From NCBI GenBank assembly GCA_021802585.1, contig JAJZRQ010000010.1, positions 1 to 58,442 on the forward strand: a DNA stretch of 58,442 nt, given 5' to 3'. The DNA comes from Chloroflexota bacterium. GTDB lineage: Bacteria > Chloroflexota > Limnocylindria > Limnocylindrales > CSP1-4. The notes beneath the pieces are model-generated. The model had not been told where the DNA came from and made no database searches. It saw nothing but the letters and a program-made list of their open reading frames with translations. The translations under genes were made by a program, and so were the position numbers. Below are positions 34,147 to 52,382 of the stretch, piece by piece. The first letter of the stretch is position 1, and each line of letters starts with the position of its first letter.

Positions 34147-34523
34147 GCCGGGGTCTCCTCGTGGGACTCGGCGTGCGCCCGGCCGGGATGGGCCGCGGCG
34201 TGGATCGCCTCGGACGTCTCCGTCTCCTCGGCGACGATCTCCGCCGGGCGGTCCTCGCCGGCGCGGGACATGACCTCGACGAGGCGCCAGCGCTTCGTCC
34301 GCGAGAGCGGGCGCGACTCCTCGATGAGGACGGTGTCCCCGACGCGGGCCTCGTTCAGCTCGTCGTGGACGGCGAACTTCTTCGTCAGCCGGATGACCCG
34401 CTTGTAGAGGGGGTGGCGCGCCAGCCGCTCGACGGAGACGACGATCGTCTTGTCCATCCGGTCGCTGACGACGCGCCCGACCTTCGTCTTGCGCTGGCCC
34501 TGCACCTGTGCTGCTCCTGCCAT
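34143..34523 (-). CDS. rpsQ: 30S ribosomal protein S17 with acidic tail
   Basis: 126 residues against the usual 85-90. The S17 core is [75 protein letters not shown]. About 40 further residues (Glu/Ala/His-rich, ending HEETPA) form a disordered tail of unknown use. Confidence 0.96.
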   Translation of the reverse strand: MAGAAQVQGQRKTKVGRVVSDRMDKTIVVSVERLARHPLYKRVIRLTKKFAVHDELNEARVGDTVLIEESRPLSRTKRWRLVEVMSRAGEDRPAEIVAEETETSEAIHAAAHPGRAHAESHEETPA

Positions 34524-34534
34524 GTCCCGCTCCC

Positions 34535-34735
34535 CTATGCCGTCGGCCCGAGCTTGCGCTCGTGCCGGACGGTGAGGATCCGGGCGATCGTGCGGCGCGT
34601 GCCCGAGATCGTGCTGTAGTCCTTCAGCTGGCGCGTGGCAAGCTCGAAGCGGGCCTGCCAGAGGTCCCGCTTGGCGTCCCGCAGCGCCTGCTCGAGCTCC
34701 GCGTCCGAGAGGGCGCGGACCTTGTCGATGTCCAT
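34535..34735 (-). CDS. rpmC: 50S ribosomal protein L29
   Basis: 66 residues. Two helices: [54 protein letters not shown], the standard L29 pattern. L29 is at the nascent chain exit. The ATG overlaps the rplP stop by one base (TGATG). The longer open frame upstream is a shadow of rplP. Confidence 0.95.
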   Translation of the reverse strand: MDIDKVRALSDAELEQALRDAKRDLWQARFELATRQLKDYSTISGTRRTIARILTVRHERKLGPTA

Positions 34736-35154
34736 CACGCGCCCTCCTCTTCCCTGACGATGAAGCGAGTCGCGACCGGCAGCTTGTGCGCCGCGAGGCG
34801 CATCGCCTCGACGGCCTGGTCGCGCTCGACGCCGGCCATCTCGAAGAGGATCCGGCCGGGGCGGACGACCGCGACCCAGTGGTCGGGGGCGCCCTTGCCG
34901 GAGCCCATCCGCGTCTCGGCGGGCTTCTTCGTCGCCGGCTTGTCCGGGAAGATCCGGATCCAGATCTTGCCGCCGCGCTTGACCGAGCGGGTCATCGCCC
35001 GCCGGGCCGCCTCGATCTGGCGGCTCGTGATCCACGCGGGCTCCAGCGTCGCGAGCCCGAACTCGCCGAAGGAGACGGCCGTGCCGCCCTTCGCCATGCC
35101 GGACATCCGGCCGCGCATCACCTTGCGGTGCTTGACGCGGCGAGGCATCAGCAT
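34735..35154 (-). CDS. rplP: 50S ribosomal protein L16
   Basis: 139 residues. [103 protein letters not shown] covers the family. L16 helps build the A site. ATG 35154 is chosen over 35148 because a AGGGGG lies about 9 nt upstream. Confidence 0.97.
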   Translation of the reverse strand: MLMPRRVKHRKVMRGRMSGMAKGGTAVSFGEFGLATLEPAWITSRQIEAARRAMTRSVKRGGKIWIRIFPDKPATKKPAETRMGSGKGAPDHWVAVVRPGRILFEMAGVERDQAVEAMRLAAHKLPVATRFIVREEEGA

Positions 35155-35158
35155 CGCG

Positions 35159-35845
35159 TCAGACCCCCTGGGCGGCCGGCGCGACCGCGGGGGCGGCCGC
35201 GGGCCGGGCGGCCCGCTGGTCGGGGACGTCGCCCCGGTAGATCCAGACCTTCACCCCGATCGCGCCGTACGTCGTCCGGGAGAGGACGTAGCCGTAGCTG
35301 ATGTCGGCGCGGAGGGTGCCGAGGGGGATCCGCCCCTCGCGGTCCCACTCGCGGCGGGCCATCTCGGACCCGCCGAGGCGGCCGGCGACGGCGATCTTCA
35401 CGCCCTTCGCCCCCGCCTTCATCGTCCGCTGGATGCCCTGCTTCATCGCCTTCCGGAACGCGATCCGGCGGGCGAGCTGCTGGGCGATGTTCGCGGCGAC
35501 GAGGTACGCGTCGAGCTCCGGCTGGCGGATCTCCTTGATCTCCAGCTTCACCTTCCGCGGCCTCGTCAGGTCGCCGATCTGCTTGCGGAGCATCTCGACG
35601 TTCGCGCCGCCCTTGCCGATCACGATGCCCGGCTTCGCGGTGTGGATCGTCACGGTCACGTAGTTGATGCCGCGCTCGATCTCGACGCCGCTCACGCTGG
35701 CGTTCGCGAGGCGCCGCTCGATGAGCCGGCGGATCGCGATGTCCTCCTGGAGGAGCGTCGTGTACTCCTTGTCGGCGTACCACTTCGCGGTCCAGGTGCG
35801 CGTCGTCCCCAGGCGGAAGCCGTAGGGGTGGACCTTGTGTCCCAT
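35159..35845 (-). CDS. rpsC: 30S ribosomal protein S3
   Basis: 228 residues. N-terminal [32 protein letters not shown], a KH domain with [17 protein letters not shown], and the C-terminal domain [32 protein letters not shown]. An Ala/Pro-rich tail ends the protein. S3 is at the mRNA entry pore. The ATG follows the rplV stop with no gap. Confidence 0.97.
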   Translation of the reverse strand: MGHKVHPYGFRLGTTRTWTAKWYADKEYTTLLQEDIAIRRLIERRLANASVSGVEIERGINYVTVTIHTAKPGIVIGKGGANVEMLRKQIGDLTRPRKVKLEIKEIRQPELDAYLVAANIAQQLARRIAFRKAMKQGIQRTMKAGAKGVKIAVAGRLGGSEMARREWDREGRIPLGTLRADISYGYVLSRTTYGAIGVKVWIYRGDVPDQRAARPAAAPAVAPAAQGV

Positions 35846-36184
35846 CTAGGCCTCCCGATCCTCGAGAACGATGGTGATGTGCGTCATCGGCTTGTGGATC
35901 GGGAACGCCCGACCCTGGGCCCGCGGCTTCCAGCGCTTCATCGTCGGTCCCTCGTTGGCGAGGGCCTCGACGATGACGAGCCGGTCGGCCGGCAGGTTGT
36001 GGTTGTTCTCCGCGTTCGCGGTCGCGCTGGCGAGGACGCGCGCGACATCGCGCGCGGCACCCTGCGGCATGAACCGCAGGATGGCGGCGGCGTCCTCGGC
36101 GCGGCGGCCCCGGATGGCCCGCACGACGAGGTCCGTCTTGCGGGTGGACCCGCGGAGGTACTTGGCGGTTGCGGAAACGCGCAC
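35846..36184 (-). CDS. rplV: 50S ribosomal protein L22
   Basis: 112 residues. VSATAKYLRGSTRKTDLVVRAIRGRRAEDAAAILRFMPQGAARDVARVLASATANAENNHNL and the tunnel-lining hairpin KRWKPRAQGRAFPIHKPMTHITIVLED. Macrolide-resistance changes arise in this hairpin in other bacteria; here it looks ordinary. GTG start. Confidence 0.97.
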   Translation of the reverse strand: MRVSATAKYLRGSTRKTDLVVRAIRGRRAEDAAAILRFMPQGAARDVARVLASATANAENNHNLPADRLVIVEALANEGPTMKRWKPRAQGRAFPIHKPMTHITIVLEDREA

Positions 36185-36193
36185 GACCCGGCC

Positions 36194-36478
36194 CTACCTG
36201 AGCGACGCCGAGCGGTCGGTCTTCTTCTCGTGCCCGCGGAAGGTGCGGGTCGGGGCGAACTCCCCGAAGCGATGGCCGACCATGTTCTCGGTGACGAAGA
36301 CGGGCACGTGCTTGCGGCCGTTGTAGACGGCGACGGTGTGCCCGATGAAGTCGGGGAAGATGACGGAGGCCCGCGACCAGGTCTTCACGACCTTCCGCTC
36401 GCTCCGCTTGTTCATCTCCTGGACGCGGCCGAGGAGCCGCGCCTCGACGTACGGTCCCTTCTTGACCGAACGCGACAT
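36194..36478 (-). CDS. rpsS: 30S ribosomal protein S19
   Basis: 94 residues. [83 protein letters not shown], a very conserved protein of the 30S head. Between rplB and rplV. Confidence 0.97.
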   Translation of the reverse strand: MSRSVKKGPYVEARLLGRVQEMNKRSERKVVKTWSRASVIFPDFIGHTVAVYNGRKHVPVFVTENMVGHRFGEFAPTRTFRGHEKKTDRSASLR

Positions 36479-36493
36479 GCTCCGGTTCCTCCC

Positions 36494-37324
36494 CTACGAC
36501 TTGCGATGCCGCGACCGGACGACGAGCCGGTTCGGCTTCTTGCGCTTCACGGTGCGGTAGCCCATCGCGGGCTTGCCCCAGGGCGTCTTCGGCGGCATGC
36601 CCGCCGGCGACTTGCCCTCGCCACCGCCGTGGGGGTGGTCGCGGGGGGTCATCGCCACGCCGCGCGTTTCGGGCCGGAGGCCCATGTGGCGAGCCCGGCC
36701 GGCCTTCCCGAGGCTCTGGTTCTCGTGGTCGAGGTTCGACACCTGGCCCACGGTCGCCATGCAGCGGAGCGGCACCCGGCGCATCTCCCCCGAAGGGAGG
36801 CGGATCGTCGCGAAGTCGCCCTCCTTGGCGAGGAGCTGGGCGCTCGCGCCGGCCGAGCGGACGATCTGGCCGCCCTTCCCGGGCACGAGCTCGATGTTGT
36901 GGACCGTCGTGCCGAGGGGGATGGTCGCGAGCGGGAGGGCGTTGCCCACCCGCGCCTCGGCGTCGGGCCCGGCAACGACGACGTCGCCGACCTTGAGGCC
37001 GTGCGGGAGGAGCATGTAGCGCTTCTCGCCGTCGCGGTAGTGGAGGAGCCCGATCCGAGCCGACCGGTTCGGGTCGTACTCGACCGTGGCGATCTTCGCC
37101 GGCACGCCGAGCTTGTCGCGCCGGAAGTCGATGATCCGGTAGTGGCGCTTCTCGCCGCCGCCGCGGTGGCGGACGGTGAGGCGGCCCTGGTTGTTCCGGC
37201 CCGAGCCGCGCTTCATCGGCTCGAGGAGCGGCTTGTAGGGCTCGCGGGTCGTGACCTCCTCGAACGTCGAGCGGGTCATGAACCGCCGGCCGGCCGAGGT
37301 GGGCTTGTAGCTGCGGAGCGGCAT
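36494..37324 (-). CDS. rplB: 50S ribosomal protein L2
   Basis: 276 residues. [17 protein letters not shown] at the start, [30 protein letters not shown], and the peptidyl-transferase-supporting [33 protein letters not shown], which carries the conserved His. ATG 37324 is fixed by family similarity; the longer open frame is a shadow of rplW. Confidence 0.97.
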   Translation of the reverse strand: MPLRSYKPTSAGRRFMTRSTFEEVTTREPYKPLLEPMKRGSGRNNQGRLTVRHRGGGEKRHYRIIDFRRDKLGVPAKIATVEYDPNRSARIGLLHYRDGEKRYMLLPHGLKVGDVVVAGPDAEARVGNALPLATIPLGTTVHNIELVPGKGGQIVRSAGASAQLLAKEGDFATIRLPSGEMRRVPLRCMATVGQVSNLDHENQSLGKAGRARHMGLRPETRGVAMTPRDHPHGGGEGKSPAGMPPKTPWGKPAMGYRTVKRKKPNRLVVRSRHRKS

Positions 37325-37326
37325 CG

Positions 37327-37629
37327 CTACACCCCCTCGAAGAACTCGATCTTCTGGCCCGCGGCGAGCGTCACGATCGCCTTGCGCCAGGGCGTGGTCC
37401 AGCCGCTGATCCGGCCGCGCTTCGTGCCGCGGCGCTTCTCCTTGGCCTTCGTCGTGAGGACGTTGACCTTCGTCACCTGGACCTTGAAGAGCTCCTCGAC
37501 GGCCGCCTTCACCTGGATCTTGGAGGCGTCGCCGTGGACCTCGAACGTGTACTTGCCGCGGCCGGACACGTCCATCGACTTCTCGCTGATGATCGGCCGG
37601 ACGATGACGTCGTGGGCGGTGAGCGTCAC
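37327..37629 (-). CDS. rplW: 50S ribosomal protein L23
   Basis: 100 residues. [93 protein letters not shown] matches the family fully. L23 docks trigger factor and SRP at the exit tunnel. GTG start overlaps the rplD stop (GTGA). Confidence 0.97.
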   Translation of the reverse strand: MTLTAHDVIVRPIISEKSMDVSGRGKYTFEVHGDASKIQVKAAVEELFKVQVTKVNVLTTKAKEKRRGTKRGRISGWTTPWRKAIVTLAAGQKIEFFEGV

Positions 37630-38249
37630 GCGTACACCTCCTCGAGGCGCGCCAGCGCCGGCTGCTCGATGACGACGACATCGGCGTTGAGGACGTCGAC
37701 GACGTTGAGCGCGTCGGCGAGGAGGACCCCGACGCCCGGGAGGTTGCGTGCCGACAGGTCGAGCTTCTCGTCCCGCACAGGGGCGACGATGAGCACGCGG
37801 CCGCTCGCCTGGAGGTTCCCGAGGACGCCGACGAGCTCCTTCGTCCGGATCTGCTCGAGGGCGAACGCGTCGAGGACCTTGATCGCGCCGTCGTTCAGCT
37901 TCGCCGTGAGCGCGCCGCGGAGGGCCAGGCGCTTCATCCGGCGCGGGAGGCGCTGGGCGTAGGAGCGCGGGTGCGGGCCGAAGACGGTCCCGCCACCGGC
38001 GAAGTGCGGGGCGCGCCGCGAGCCCTGGCGGGCCCGGCCGGTCCCCTTCTGGCGGTACGGCTTCTTGCCGCCGCCGGCGACCTCGCCGCGGGTCTTCGTG
38101 TCGTGGGTCCCGAGGCGGCGGCCGGCCAGCTGCGCGATCACCGCCTGGTGCATGACCGCGGCGTTCACCGGGGCGGCGAAGAGCTCGTCGGAGAGCTCGA
38201 CCGTCCCGATCGCGTCGCCGCTGCGGGCGTAGAGGGTGGTCTCGGGCAT
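37626..38249 (-). CDS. rplD: 50S ribosomal protein L4
   Basis: 207 residues. The tunnel loop region is [65 protein letters not shown]4 in enterobacteria also represses the S10 operon. It lies 2 bp before rplC's stop in the standard rplC-rplD-rplW-rplB order. Confidence 0.97.
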   Translation of the reverse strand: MPETTLYARSGDAIGTVELSDELFAAPVNAAVMHQAVIAQLAGRRLGTHDTKTRGEVAGGGKKPYRQKGTGRARQGSRRAPHFAGGGTVFGPHPRSYAQRLPRRMKRLALRGALTAKLNDGAIKVLDAFALEQIRTKELVGVLGNLQASGRVLIVAPVRDEKLDLSARNLPGVGVLLADALNVVDVLNADVVVIEQPALARLEEVYA

Positions 38250-38251
38250 CG

Positions 38252-38860
38252 TCAGGCCTTCTTCACGAGGACGAGGGCGTTCGGGGCGCCCGGGATCGAC
38301 CCCCGCACGAGGAGGAGGTTCCGGTCCGCATCGGCGCGCACGACTCGCAGCTTCTTCACGGTGACGCGCTCGTCGCCCATGTGGCCGGCCATCCGGCTGC
38401 CGCGGTAGACGCGCCCGGGCGTCGTGCCGGGGCCGATGGAGCCGGGCTCGCGGTGGTGATCCGAGCCGTGCGTCTTCGGGCCGCGCCGGAAGTTGTGGCG
38501 CTTCACGGTGCCGGCGAAGCCCTTGCCCTTCGACGTCCCGGTGACGTCGATGAGGTCGCCGGCGGCGAAGAGGCTGACGTCGAGCGTCTGGCCGACCGCG
38601 TACGCCGCGGGGTCCTCGACGCGGAACTCGCGGATGACGGCAACCTTCGGGAGGTCCCGGAGCTGGCCCGCCTCCGGCTTCGTGAGCTTCCGGCTCGGCT
38701 CCACCCCGAGCTGGACGGCCGCGTAGCCGTCCCGGTCGGGCGTGCGGAGCCGGGTCACCGTGTTCGGCTCGATGGCCAGGACGCTCACCGGGATCATCGT
38801 CCCGTCGTCCTGGAAGATCTGGGTCATGCCGACCTTGCGGCCGATCAGTCCGATGCTCAT
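38252..38860 (-). CDS. rplC: 50S ribosomal protein L3
   Basis: 202 residues. [39 protein letters not shown] opens the protein; the core loop near the peptidyl transferase centre is [58 protein letters not shown] 38860 is chosen; a GTG two codons upstream (38866) is possible, and neither has a strong Shine-Dalgarno. Confidence 0.96.
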   Translation of the reverse strand: MSIGLIGRKVGMTQIFQDDGTMIPVSVLAIEPNTVTRLRTPDRDGYAAVQLGVEPSRKLTKPEAGQLRDLPKVAVIREFRVEDPAAYAVGQTLDVSLFAAGDLIDVTGTSKGKGFAGTVKRHNFRRGPKTHGSDHHREPGSIGPGTTPGRVYRGSRMAGHMGDERVTVKKLRVVRADADRNLLLVRGSIPGAPNALVLVKKA

Positions 38861-38867
38861 CGCCACG

Positions 38868-39176
38868 TCACATCTTGATCTCGATGTCGACGCCCGCCGC
38901 CAGCGAGAGCCGCATCAGGGCGTCGACGGTCTTCGCCGACGGGTCGAGGATGTCGACGAGGCGCTTGTGCGTCCGGATCTCGAACTGCTCGCGGCTGTCC
39001 TTGTCGATGAAGGGCGACCGGAGGACCGTGAACTTCTCGATCCGCGTCGGGAGCGGCACCGGGCCGACGACGTCGGCGCCGGTCCGCTGGGCGGTCTCCA
39101 CGATCTGCGCGGCCGACTGGTCGAGCAGGCGGTGGTCGTAGGCCTTGAGGCGGATCCGGATCCGCTGCTTCGCCAT
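38868..39176 (-). CDS. rpsJ: 30S ribosomal protein S10
   Basis: 102 residues. [76 protein letters not shown], close to universal. S10 is also NusE. Its start and Shine-Dalgarno (GGACGAG) lie inside the repeat shared with the second tuf locus, so its initiation region is identical to that of rpmG. Confidence 0.97.
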   Translation of the reverse strand: MAKQRIRIRLKAYDHRLLDQSAAQIVETAQRTGADVVGPVPLPTRIEKFTVLRSPFIDKDSREQFEIRTHKRLVDILDPSAKTVDALMRLSLAAGVDIEIKM

Positions 39177-40379
39177 CTCGTCCCTACTCCTCGATCGAGA
39201 CGATCGCCCCGGCCCCGACGGTCCGGCCGCCCTCGCGGATCGCGAAGCGCTGGCCGATCTCGAGGGCGATCGGGGTGATGAGCTCGACGGTCATGTCGAC
39301 GTTGTCGCCGGGCATGATCATCTCGGCCCCCTCGGGGAGCCCGATCGCGCCGGTCACGTCCGTCGTGCGGAGGTAGAACTGGGGGCGGTACCCGTTGTAG
39401 AACGGGGTGTGGCGGCCGCCCTCCTCCTTCGTGAGGACGTAGACGCGGGCGGTGAACTTCGTGTGGGGCTTGATCGAGCCGGCCTTCGCCAGGACCTGGC
39501 CGCGCTCGATGTCGTCGCGCTCGATCCCCCGGAGGAGGCAGCCGACGTTGTCCCCGGCGCGGCCCTCGTCGAGGAGCTTCTTGAACATCTCGACGCCGGT
39601 GACGACGACCTTGCGGGTCGGGCGGATCCCGACGATCTCGACCTCGTCGGAGACCTTCACGACGCCGCGCTCGATGCGCCCGGTCGCGACCGTGCCCCGG
39701 CCCTTGATCCCGAAGACGTCCTCGACGGGCATGAGGAACGGCTTGTCGACGGCCCGCTCGGGGGTCGGGATGTACGAGTCGACCGCGTCCATGAGCTCCT
39801 GGATCGGGGCGTAGGCGGGGTCGGCCGGGTTGTCGGGGGCCTCGAGGGCCTTGAGGGCGGAGCCGCGGATGACCGGGAGGTCGTCGCCCGGGAAGTTGTA
39901 CTTGCTGAGGAGCTCGCGGACCTCGAGCTCGACGAGGTCGAGGAGCTCGGGGTCGTCGACCATGTCGACCTTGTTGAGGAAGACGACGATGTACGGGACC
40001 TCGACCTGGCGGGCCAGGAGGATGTGCTCCCGGGTCTGGGGCATCGGGCCGTCGGTCGCGGCGACGACGAGGATCGCGCCGTCCATCTGGGCGGCGCCGG
40101 TGATCATGTTCTTGATGTAGTCGGCGTGCCCGGGGCAGTCGACGTGGGCGTAGTGGCGGGCGGCGGTCTGGTACTCGACGTGGGCGATCGCGATCGTGAT
40201 CCCCCGCTCGCGCTCCTCGGGGGCGTTGTCGATCGTGTCGAACGCGCGGTACTCGGCCTCGCCCTTGAGGGCGAGGTACTTCGTGATCGCCGCGGTGAGC
40301 GACGTCTTCCCGTGGTCGATGTGACCGATCGTGCCGATGTTGACGTGCGGCTTCGTCCGCTCGAACTTCTTCTTCGCCA
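39168..40379. repeat. Identical tuf repeat, copy 1
   Basis: This 1212-bp segment matches 55583-56794 base for base by direct reading. It covers tuf from the second base of the start codon position through the stop, the 7-bp spacer with the Shine-Dalgarno, and the first nine bases of the next gene. Flanks differ at once on both sides. This pattern is expected of ongoing gene conversion between tuf copies. Confidence 0.95.
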
Positions 40380-40380
40380 T
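39184..40380 (-). CDS. tuf: Elongation factor Tu (copy 1)
   Basis: EF-Tu carries aminoacyl-tRNA to the A site. 398 residues with GHIDHGKT (19-26), the DCPGHADY G3 motif, NKVD G4 and SALK G5 motifs, then domains 2 and 3 ending [15 protein letters not shown]. This copy is in the str cluster between fusA and rpsJ and starts with ATG. Its protein is identical to copy 2 (55599-56795) apart from the start codon used. No promoter is evident in the 74-bp gap after fusA. Confidence 0.98.
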   Translation of the reverse strand: MAKKKFERTKPHVNIGTIGHIDHGKTSLTAAITKYLALKGEAEYRAFDTIDNAPEERERGITIAIAHVEYQTAARHYAHVDCPGHADYIKNMITGAAQMDGAILVVAATDGPMPQTREHILLARQVEVPYIVVFLNKVDMVDDPELLDLVELEVRELLSKYNFPGDDLPVIRGSALKALEAPDNPADPAYAPIQELMDAVDSYIPTPERAVDKPFLMPVEDVFGIKGRGTVATGRIERGVVKVSDEVEIVGIRPTRKVVVTGVEMFKKLLDEGRAGDNVGCLLRGIERDDIERGQVLAKAGSIKPHTKFTARVYVLTKEEGGRHTPFYNGYRPQFYLRTTDVTGAIGLPEGAEMIMPGDNVDMTVELITPIALEIGQRFAIREGGRTVGAGAIVSIEE

Positions 40381-40454
40381 CGTCGTGCTTGCTCCCTGGC
40401 TCCTCGCCGCGTCCGGGCCCCGCGAGGGACGTCCGCCGCCGGCTCCGCCGCCTC

Positions 40455-42530
40455 CTAGACCCTGGACTTCTGGACGAGCTCCGCGGCGAGATTGCCGGGG
40501 ACCTCGGCGTAGTGCGACAGCTCCATCGAGTAGCTCGCCCGGCCCTGGGTCAGCGACCGCAGGTCCGTGGCGTACCCGAACATCTCCGAGAGCGGGACGA
40601 ACGCGCGGACGACCTGCGTCGAGCCGCGGGAGTCCATCCCCTCCACCTGGCCGCGCCGGCTGTTGAGGTCGCCGATCACGTCGCCCATGAACTGCTCCGG
40701 CATCGTCACCTCGACCCGCATCATCGGCTCGAGGATCGCCGGGTCGGCCTTCTCGACCGCGTCCTTCACCGCCATCGAGGCGGCGATCTTGAAGGCCATC
40801 TCGCTCGAGTCGACCTCGTGGTACGACCCGTCGAAGGCCGTGGCCCGGACGTCGACCATCGGGTACCCGGCGTAGACGCCCGTCTCGAGCGCCGACCGGA
40901 CGCCGGTGTCGATCGCCCGCATGTACTCCTTCGGGATGACGCCGCCGATCGTCTTGTCGACGAACTCCACCCCGCTCCCCTTCTCGAGCGGCTCGAGGCG
41001 GAGGATGACGTGGCCGTACTGGCCCTTGCCGCCGGTCTGGCGGACGAACCGGCCGTTCCCCTCGGCGACGCGCCGGATCGTCTCGCGGTAGGAGACCTGG
41101 GGCTTGCCGATGTTCGCCGCGACTTTGAACTCGCGGACCATCCGGTCGACGAGGACGTCGAGGTGGAGCTCCCCCATCCCGGCAATGAGCGTCTCCCCGC
41201 TCTCCTCGTCGGTCTTCACCCGGAACGTCGGGTCCTCCTCGGCGAGGCGCTGGAGGGCCAGGCCCATCTTGTCCTGGTCGACCTTCGTCTTCGGCTCGAT
41301 CTTCACCTCGATGACCGGCTCGGGGAACGTCATCGACTCGAGGATGACCGGGTGCGCCGGGTCGGTGAGGGTGTCCCCGGTGTACGTCTCCTTGAGGCCG
41401 ACGGCGGCGGCGATGTCGCCGGCGTAGACCTCGTCGATCTCCTCGCGGTGGTTCGCGTGCATCTGGAGGACGCGGCCGATCCGCTCCTTCTTGCCCTTCG
41501 TCGCGTTGAGGACGTAGGAACCGGACTTCAGGGTCCCGGAGTAGACGCGGAAGAAGGCGAGCTTCCCGACGAAGGGGTCGGCCGCGATCTTGAAGGCGAG
41601 GGCGCTGAACGGCTCGGCGTCGTCGACGGTCCGGAGGACCTCCGCGTGGGTCACGGGGTGCTCGCCGATGACCGGGGGGACGTCGAGCGGCGAGGGGAGG
41701 TAGGAGACGACGGCGTCGAGCATCGGCTGGATGCCCTTGTTCTTCAGCGCCGACCCGGTGAGGACCGGGACGATCCGATACTGGAGCGTCCCCAGGCGGA
41801 GCCCGCGGACGATCTCGTCCTCGGTGAGCTCCTCGCCCTCGAGGTACTTGTGCATGAGGTCGTCGTCCATCTCGGCGACCGCCTCGATGAGCTTCTCGCG
41901 GTGGCGGCGGGCCTCGGCCTCGAGCTCGGCCGGAATGTCGACGACGTCGATCTGGGCGCCGGCGTCGTCGCGGTAGAGGATCGCGCGCATCCGGACGAGG
42001 TCGACGACGCCCGCGAAGGTGTCCTCCGAGCCGATCGGGATCTGGACGGGCAGGGCGTTCGCGCCGAGGCGCTCCTCGATCATCGCGACGCAGTGCCAGA
42101 AGTCGGCGCCCGTCCGGTCGAGCTTGTTGATGAAGCAGATCCGCGGCACGCGGTAGCGGTCGGCCTGCCGCCAGACGGTCTCGGACTGCGGCTCGACCCC
42201 CGCGACCCCGTCGAAGACGACGACGGCGCCGTCGAGGACGCGGAGGCTGCGCTCCACCTCGACGGTGAAGTCCACGTGCCCGGGCGTATCGATGATGTTC
42301 ACGCGATGGTCGTCCCAGAAGCAGGTCGTGGCCGCGGCGGTGATCGTGATGCCGCGCTCCTGCTCCTGGGGCATCCAGTCCATCGTCGCCGCGCCCTCGT
42401 GGACCTCGCCGATCTTGTAGATCTTCTTCGTGAAGAAGAGGATCCGCTCGGTGACGGTCGTCTTGCCGGCGTCGATGTGCGCGATGATCCCGATGTTCCG
42501 GGTACGCACGAGGGGGACGAGGCGGGCCAT
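40455..42530 (-). CDS. fusA: Elongation factor G
   Basis: EF-G drives translocation and, with RRF, ribosome recycling. 691 residues with G1 AHIDAGKTT (about 17-25), the switch [16 protein letters not shown]3 [17 protein letters not shown]4 [10 protein letters not shown] and the domain IV tip region SYRETIRR... GGKGQYGHV. It lies between rpsG and tuf copy 1, the standard str order. Confidence 0.98.
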   Translation of the reverse strand: MARLVPLVRTRNIGIIAHIDAGKTTVTERILFFTKKIYKIGEVHEGAATMDWMPQEQERGITITAAATTCFWDDHRVNIIDTPGHVDFTVEVERSLRVLDGAVVVFDGVAGVEPQSETVWRQADRYRVPRICFINKLDRTGADFWHCVAMIEERLGANALPVQIPIGSEDTFAGVVDLVRMRAILYRDDAGAQIDVVDIPAELEAEARRHREKLIEAVAEMDDDLMHKYLEGEELTEDEIVRGLRLGTLQYRIVPVLTGSALKNKGIQPMLDAVVSYLPSPLDVPPVIGEHPVTHAEVLRTVDDAEPFSALAFKIAADPFVGKLAFFRVYSGTLKSGSYVLNATKGKKERIGRVLQMHANHREEIDEVYAGDIAAAVGLKETYTGDTLTDPAHPVILESMTFPEPVIEVKIEPKTKVDQDKMGLALQRLAEEDPTFRVKTDEESGETLIAGMGELHLDVLVDRMVREFKVAANIGKPQVSYRETIRRVAEGNGRFVRQTGGKGQYGHVILRLEPLEKGSGVEFVDKTIGGVIPKEYMRAIDTGVRSALETGVYAGYPMVDVRATAFDGSYHEVDSSEMAFKIAASMAVKDAVEKADPAILEPMMRVEVTMPEQFMGDVIGDLNSRRGQVEGMDSRGSTQVVRAFVPLSEMFGYATDLRSLTQGRASYSMELSHYAEVPGNLAAELVQKSRV

Positions 42531-42546
42531 CAGGGACGCGTCCCGT

Positions 42547-43014
42547 CTACCACTTGAAGTGGCTGAAGGCCCGGTTGGCCTCGGCCATCTTGTGGGTGTC
42601 CTCGCGACGCTTGACGGCCGCGCCCAGCCCGTTCGCCGCGTCGACGAACTCGGCGGCGAGCTTCTCGCTCATGCTCTTGCCGTTGCGCTTCCGCGCCGCC
42701 TGGACGAGCCAGCGGACGCCGAGCGACATCCGGCGGTCGCCGCGGATCTCGACCGGGACCTGGTACGTGGCGCCGCCGACGCGGCGGGGCTTGACCTCGA
42801 TGATCGGGGTCGCGTTGCGGAGGGCGGCCTCGAGCACCTCGAGCCCGGGGCGCTTCGCATGGGCCTCGGCGCGCGCGAGCGCCTGGCGGAGGATCCGGTC
42901 GGCGAGGTTCCGCTTGCCGTTCGTCATGAGCTTCGCCGTGATCCGGGCGTTCGTCCGGTTGACCGGCGTCGCCTCGTACTTGGCCTTGCGGGGGATGCTG
43001 GCGCGGCGCGGCAT
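42547..43014 (-). CDS. rpsG: 30S ribosomal protein S7
   Basis: 155 residues. [20 protein letters not shown] at the start, [61 protein letters not shown] and NRAFSHFKW at the end. S7 nucleates the 30S head. In enterobacteria S7 represses the str operon from a site between rpsL and rpsG; here that gap is only 5 bp. Confidence 0.97.
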   Translation of the reverse strand: MPRRASIPRKAKYEATPVNRTNARITAKLMTNGKRNLADRILRQALARAEAHAKRPGLEVLEAALRNATPIIEVKPRRVGGATYQVPVEIRGDRRMSLGVRWLVQAARKRNGKSMSEKLAAEFVDAANGLGAAVKRREDTHKMAEANRAFSHFKW

Positions 43015-43019
43015 GGTCC

Positions 43020-43454
43020 CTACTTCTTCTGGCCGGGCAGCTGAGCCGTGGCCTTCGCCCCGTACTTCGAGCGGCCCTGCTTGCGGTCGCGGACGCCGGC
43101 GGTGTCGAGCGTCCCGCGGATGATGTGGTACTTCACCGACGGCAGGTCCTTGACCCGCCCGCCGCGGACGAGGACGACCGAGTGCTCCTGGAGGTTGTGG
43201 CCGATCCCGGGGATGTAGGCCGTGACCTCCATCTGGTTCGAGAGGCGGACGCGGGCGATCTTCCGGAGCGCCGAGTTCGGCTTCTTCGGCGTCATCGTGC
43301 GCACCTGCAGGCAGACGCCGCGCTTCTGGGGGGCGCCCGGAATCGGGGTCTGGCGCTGGTCGAGGCTGTTCCAGATCCTGCGCATCGCCGGGGCCTTGAC
43401 CTTCGCGATCTTCGGCTTCCGGCCGTGGCGCACGAGCTGGCTGATCGTCGGCAC
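43020..43454 (-). CDS. rpsL: 30S ribosomal protein S12
   Basis: 144 residues. [23 protein letters not shown], then [19 protein letters not shown] and [26 protein letters not shown]. The two lysines where streptomycin-resistance mutations arise (PKKPNS and RVKDLP) are both wild type. Start is GTG 43454; an AGGAAGG lies rather far (about 11-15 nt) upstream. First gene of the str cluster, behind the promoter at 43589-43618. Confidence 0.96.
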   Translation of the reverse strand: MPTISQLVRHGRKPKIAKVKAPAMRRIWNSLDQRQTPIPGAPQKRGVCLQVRTMTPKKPNSALRKIARVRLSNQMEVTAYIPGIGHNLQEHSVVLVRGGRVKDLPSVKYHIIRGTLDTAGVRDRKQGRSKYGAKATAQLPGQKK

Positions 43455-43588
43455 GGAGACGCTGTTCCTTCCTGGTCCTGCTGGGCGTTGGCCTCGCCCA
43501 CCCGCGGGCGGCTCGGCCGTTGGACCCCGTCGCCGCTGGCGCGGGGCGCACGCGCCCACGGCCGGCCGGTCGGGGCACGCAAGCGCGG

Positions 43589-43618
43589 AGTGTACCAGCG
43601 GGCCTCGGAGCGTGTCAA
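43589..43618 (-). promoter_or_regulatory. Sigma-70-type promoter for the str cluster
   Basis: TTGACA (43618-43613), 18-bp spacer, TACACT (43594-43589) on the minus strand, between rpoC and rpsL. The perfect -35 and the good -10 make this one of the clearest promoters in the window. The leader to rpsL would be about 128 nt; it is GC-rich and no known leader element was recognised. Confidence 0.75.
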
Positions 43619-43627
43619 AGGCTCCGA
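43605..43627. promoter_or_regulatory. Inverted repeat enclosing the rpsL -35 box
   Basis: A perfect 7-bp inverted repeat, TCGGAGC (43605-43611) and GCTCCGA (43621-43627), has a 9-nt centre containing the TTGACA box. In RNA it forms a hairpin directly after rpoC; in DNA it could be an operator. It may serve as a weak rpoC terminator, a regulator site, or both. Confidence 0.45.
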
Positions 43628-43642
43628 CGCCCGCCGGCTGTG

Positions 43643-48157
<4,515 letters not shown>

Positions 48158-48267
48158 TGTTCTCCTCCGCGCCGCCGCGGGCCCTCAGCGGCGCGATCCG
48201 GACCGGGTGCGAGCGGAGCCGGGCCGGCCGAGCGCCGGCTCCGCGGGGTGGTGGTCGGGGTGGGCGG

Positions 48268-51732
<3,465 letters not shown>

Positions 51733-51791
51733 GAACCGCTCCTTGGCGGAGGAGGGAGAGAGGTGGGAGGGCCGCGCTCACGGAATTGGAA

Positions 51792-51819
51792 AGTGTACCG
51801 CGATTCCCCCGGCTGTCAA
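51792..51819 (-). promoter_or_regulatory. Sigma-70-type promoter for rpoBC
   Basis: TTGACA (51819-51814), 16-bp spacer, TACACT (51797-51792) on the minus strand, 60 bp before the rpoB ATG. It lies right after a strong hairpin behind rplL, so rpoBC can be transcribed separately from rplJL. The leader would be about 50 nt. Confidence 0.75.
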
Positions 51820-51830
51820 ACGCGCCGAAG

Positions 51831-51861
51831 GCCGGGCCGGCGACCGAGGTCGCCGCCCGGC
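51831..51861 (-). terminator. Strong hairpin between rplL and rpoB
   Basis: Arms of 14 and 15 nt (GCCGGGCGGCGACC against GGTCGCC-G-GCCCGGC, one bulged G) with a 2-nt centre, on the transcript downstream of rplL. No T-run follows. It sits where many bacteria have an rplL-rpoB attenuator and directly before the rpoB promoter. Confidence 0.55.
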
Positions 51862-51927
51862 TCACGGGCCCTGGCGCCGGCCGGCCGCCCGTCGGCGCCC
51901 GGCCGTCACGTCGGATGACGGGCTGCC

Positions 51928-52317
51928 CTACTTGATCTCGACCTTGGCGCCCTGCTCCTCGAGGGCGGCCTTGATCTTCTCGGCCTCGTCCTTCGCGACC
52001 CCTTCCTTCACCGGCTTGGGGGACGCGTCGACGAGGTCCTTCGCCTCCTTGAGGCCGAGGCCGGTGAGCTCGCGGACGACCTTGATCACGGGGATCTTGT
52101 TCGGGCCGACCTCGGCGAGGATCGCGGCGAACTCGGTCTGCTCCTCCTCCGCGGCCGCGGGGGCGGCGGCGGCGGCCGGGGCGGCCGCGGCCGCGGCGAC
52201 GGGCGCGGCCGCGGTGACGCCGAACTTCTCCTCGAACTTCTTCACGAAGTCGGCGACCTCGACGAGGGTCATCGCGCCGATCGCGTCGAGGATCTGCTCC
52301 TGGGTGAGAGTGGCCAT
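51928..52317 (-). CDS. rplL: 50S ribosomal protein L7/L12
   Basis: 129 residues. N-terminal dimer domain [30 protein letters not shown], an Ala-rich hinge of about 20 residues, and the factor-binding C-terminal domain [68 protein letters not shown]. It forms the flexible stalk with L10. rplJ is 65 bp upstream. Confidence 0.97.
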   Translation of the reverse strand: MATLTQEQILDAIGAMTLVEVADFVKKFEEKFGVTAAAPVAAAAAAPAAAAAPAAAEEEQTEFAAILAEVGPNKIPVIKVVRELTGLGLKEAKDLVDASPKPVKEGVAKDEAEKIKAALEEQGAKVEIK

Positions 52318-52382
52318 CGGGTGGGTGCTCCTTCGGGTGGGCCCCGGCGGCGACGCGCGGGGGCGGGGTCGTCAGGCGGCGC

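Noticed and set aside
39145-40458. Matching plus-strand open frames at both tuf loci
   Set aside because: They are identical only because the tuf DNA is repeated. Their sequence is the complement of EF-Tu codons.
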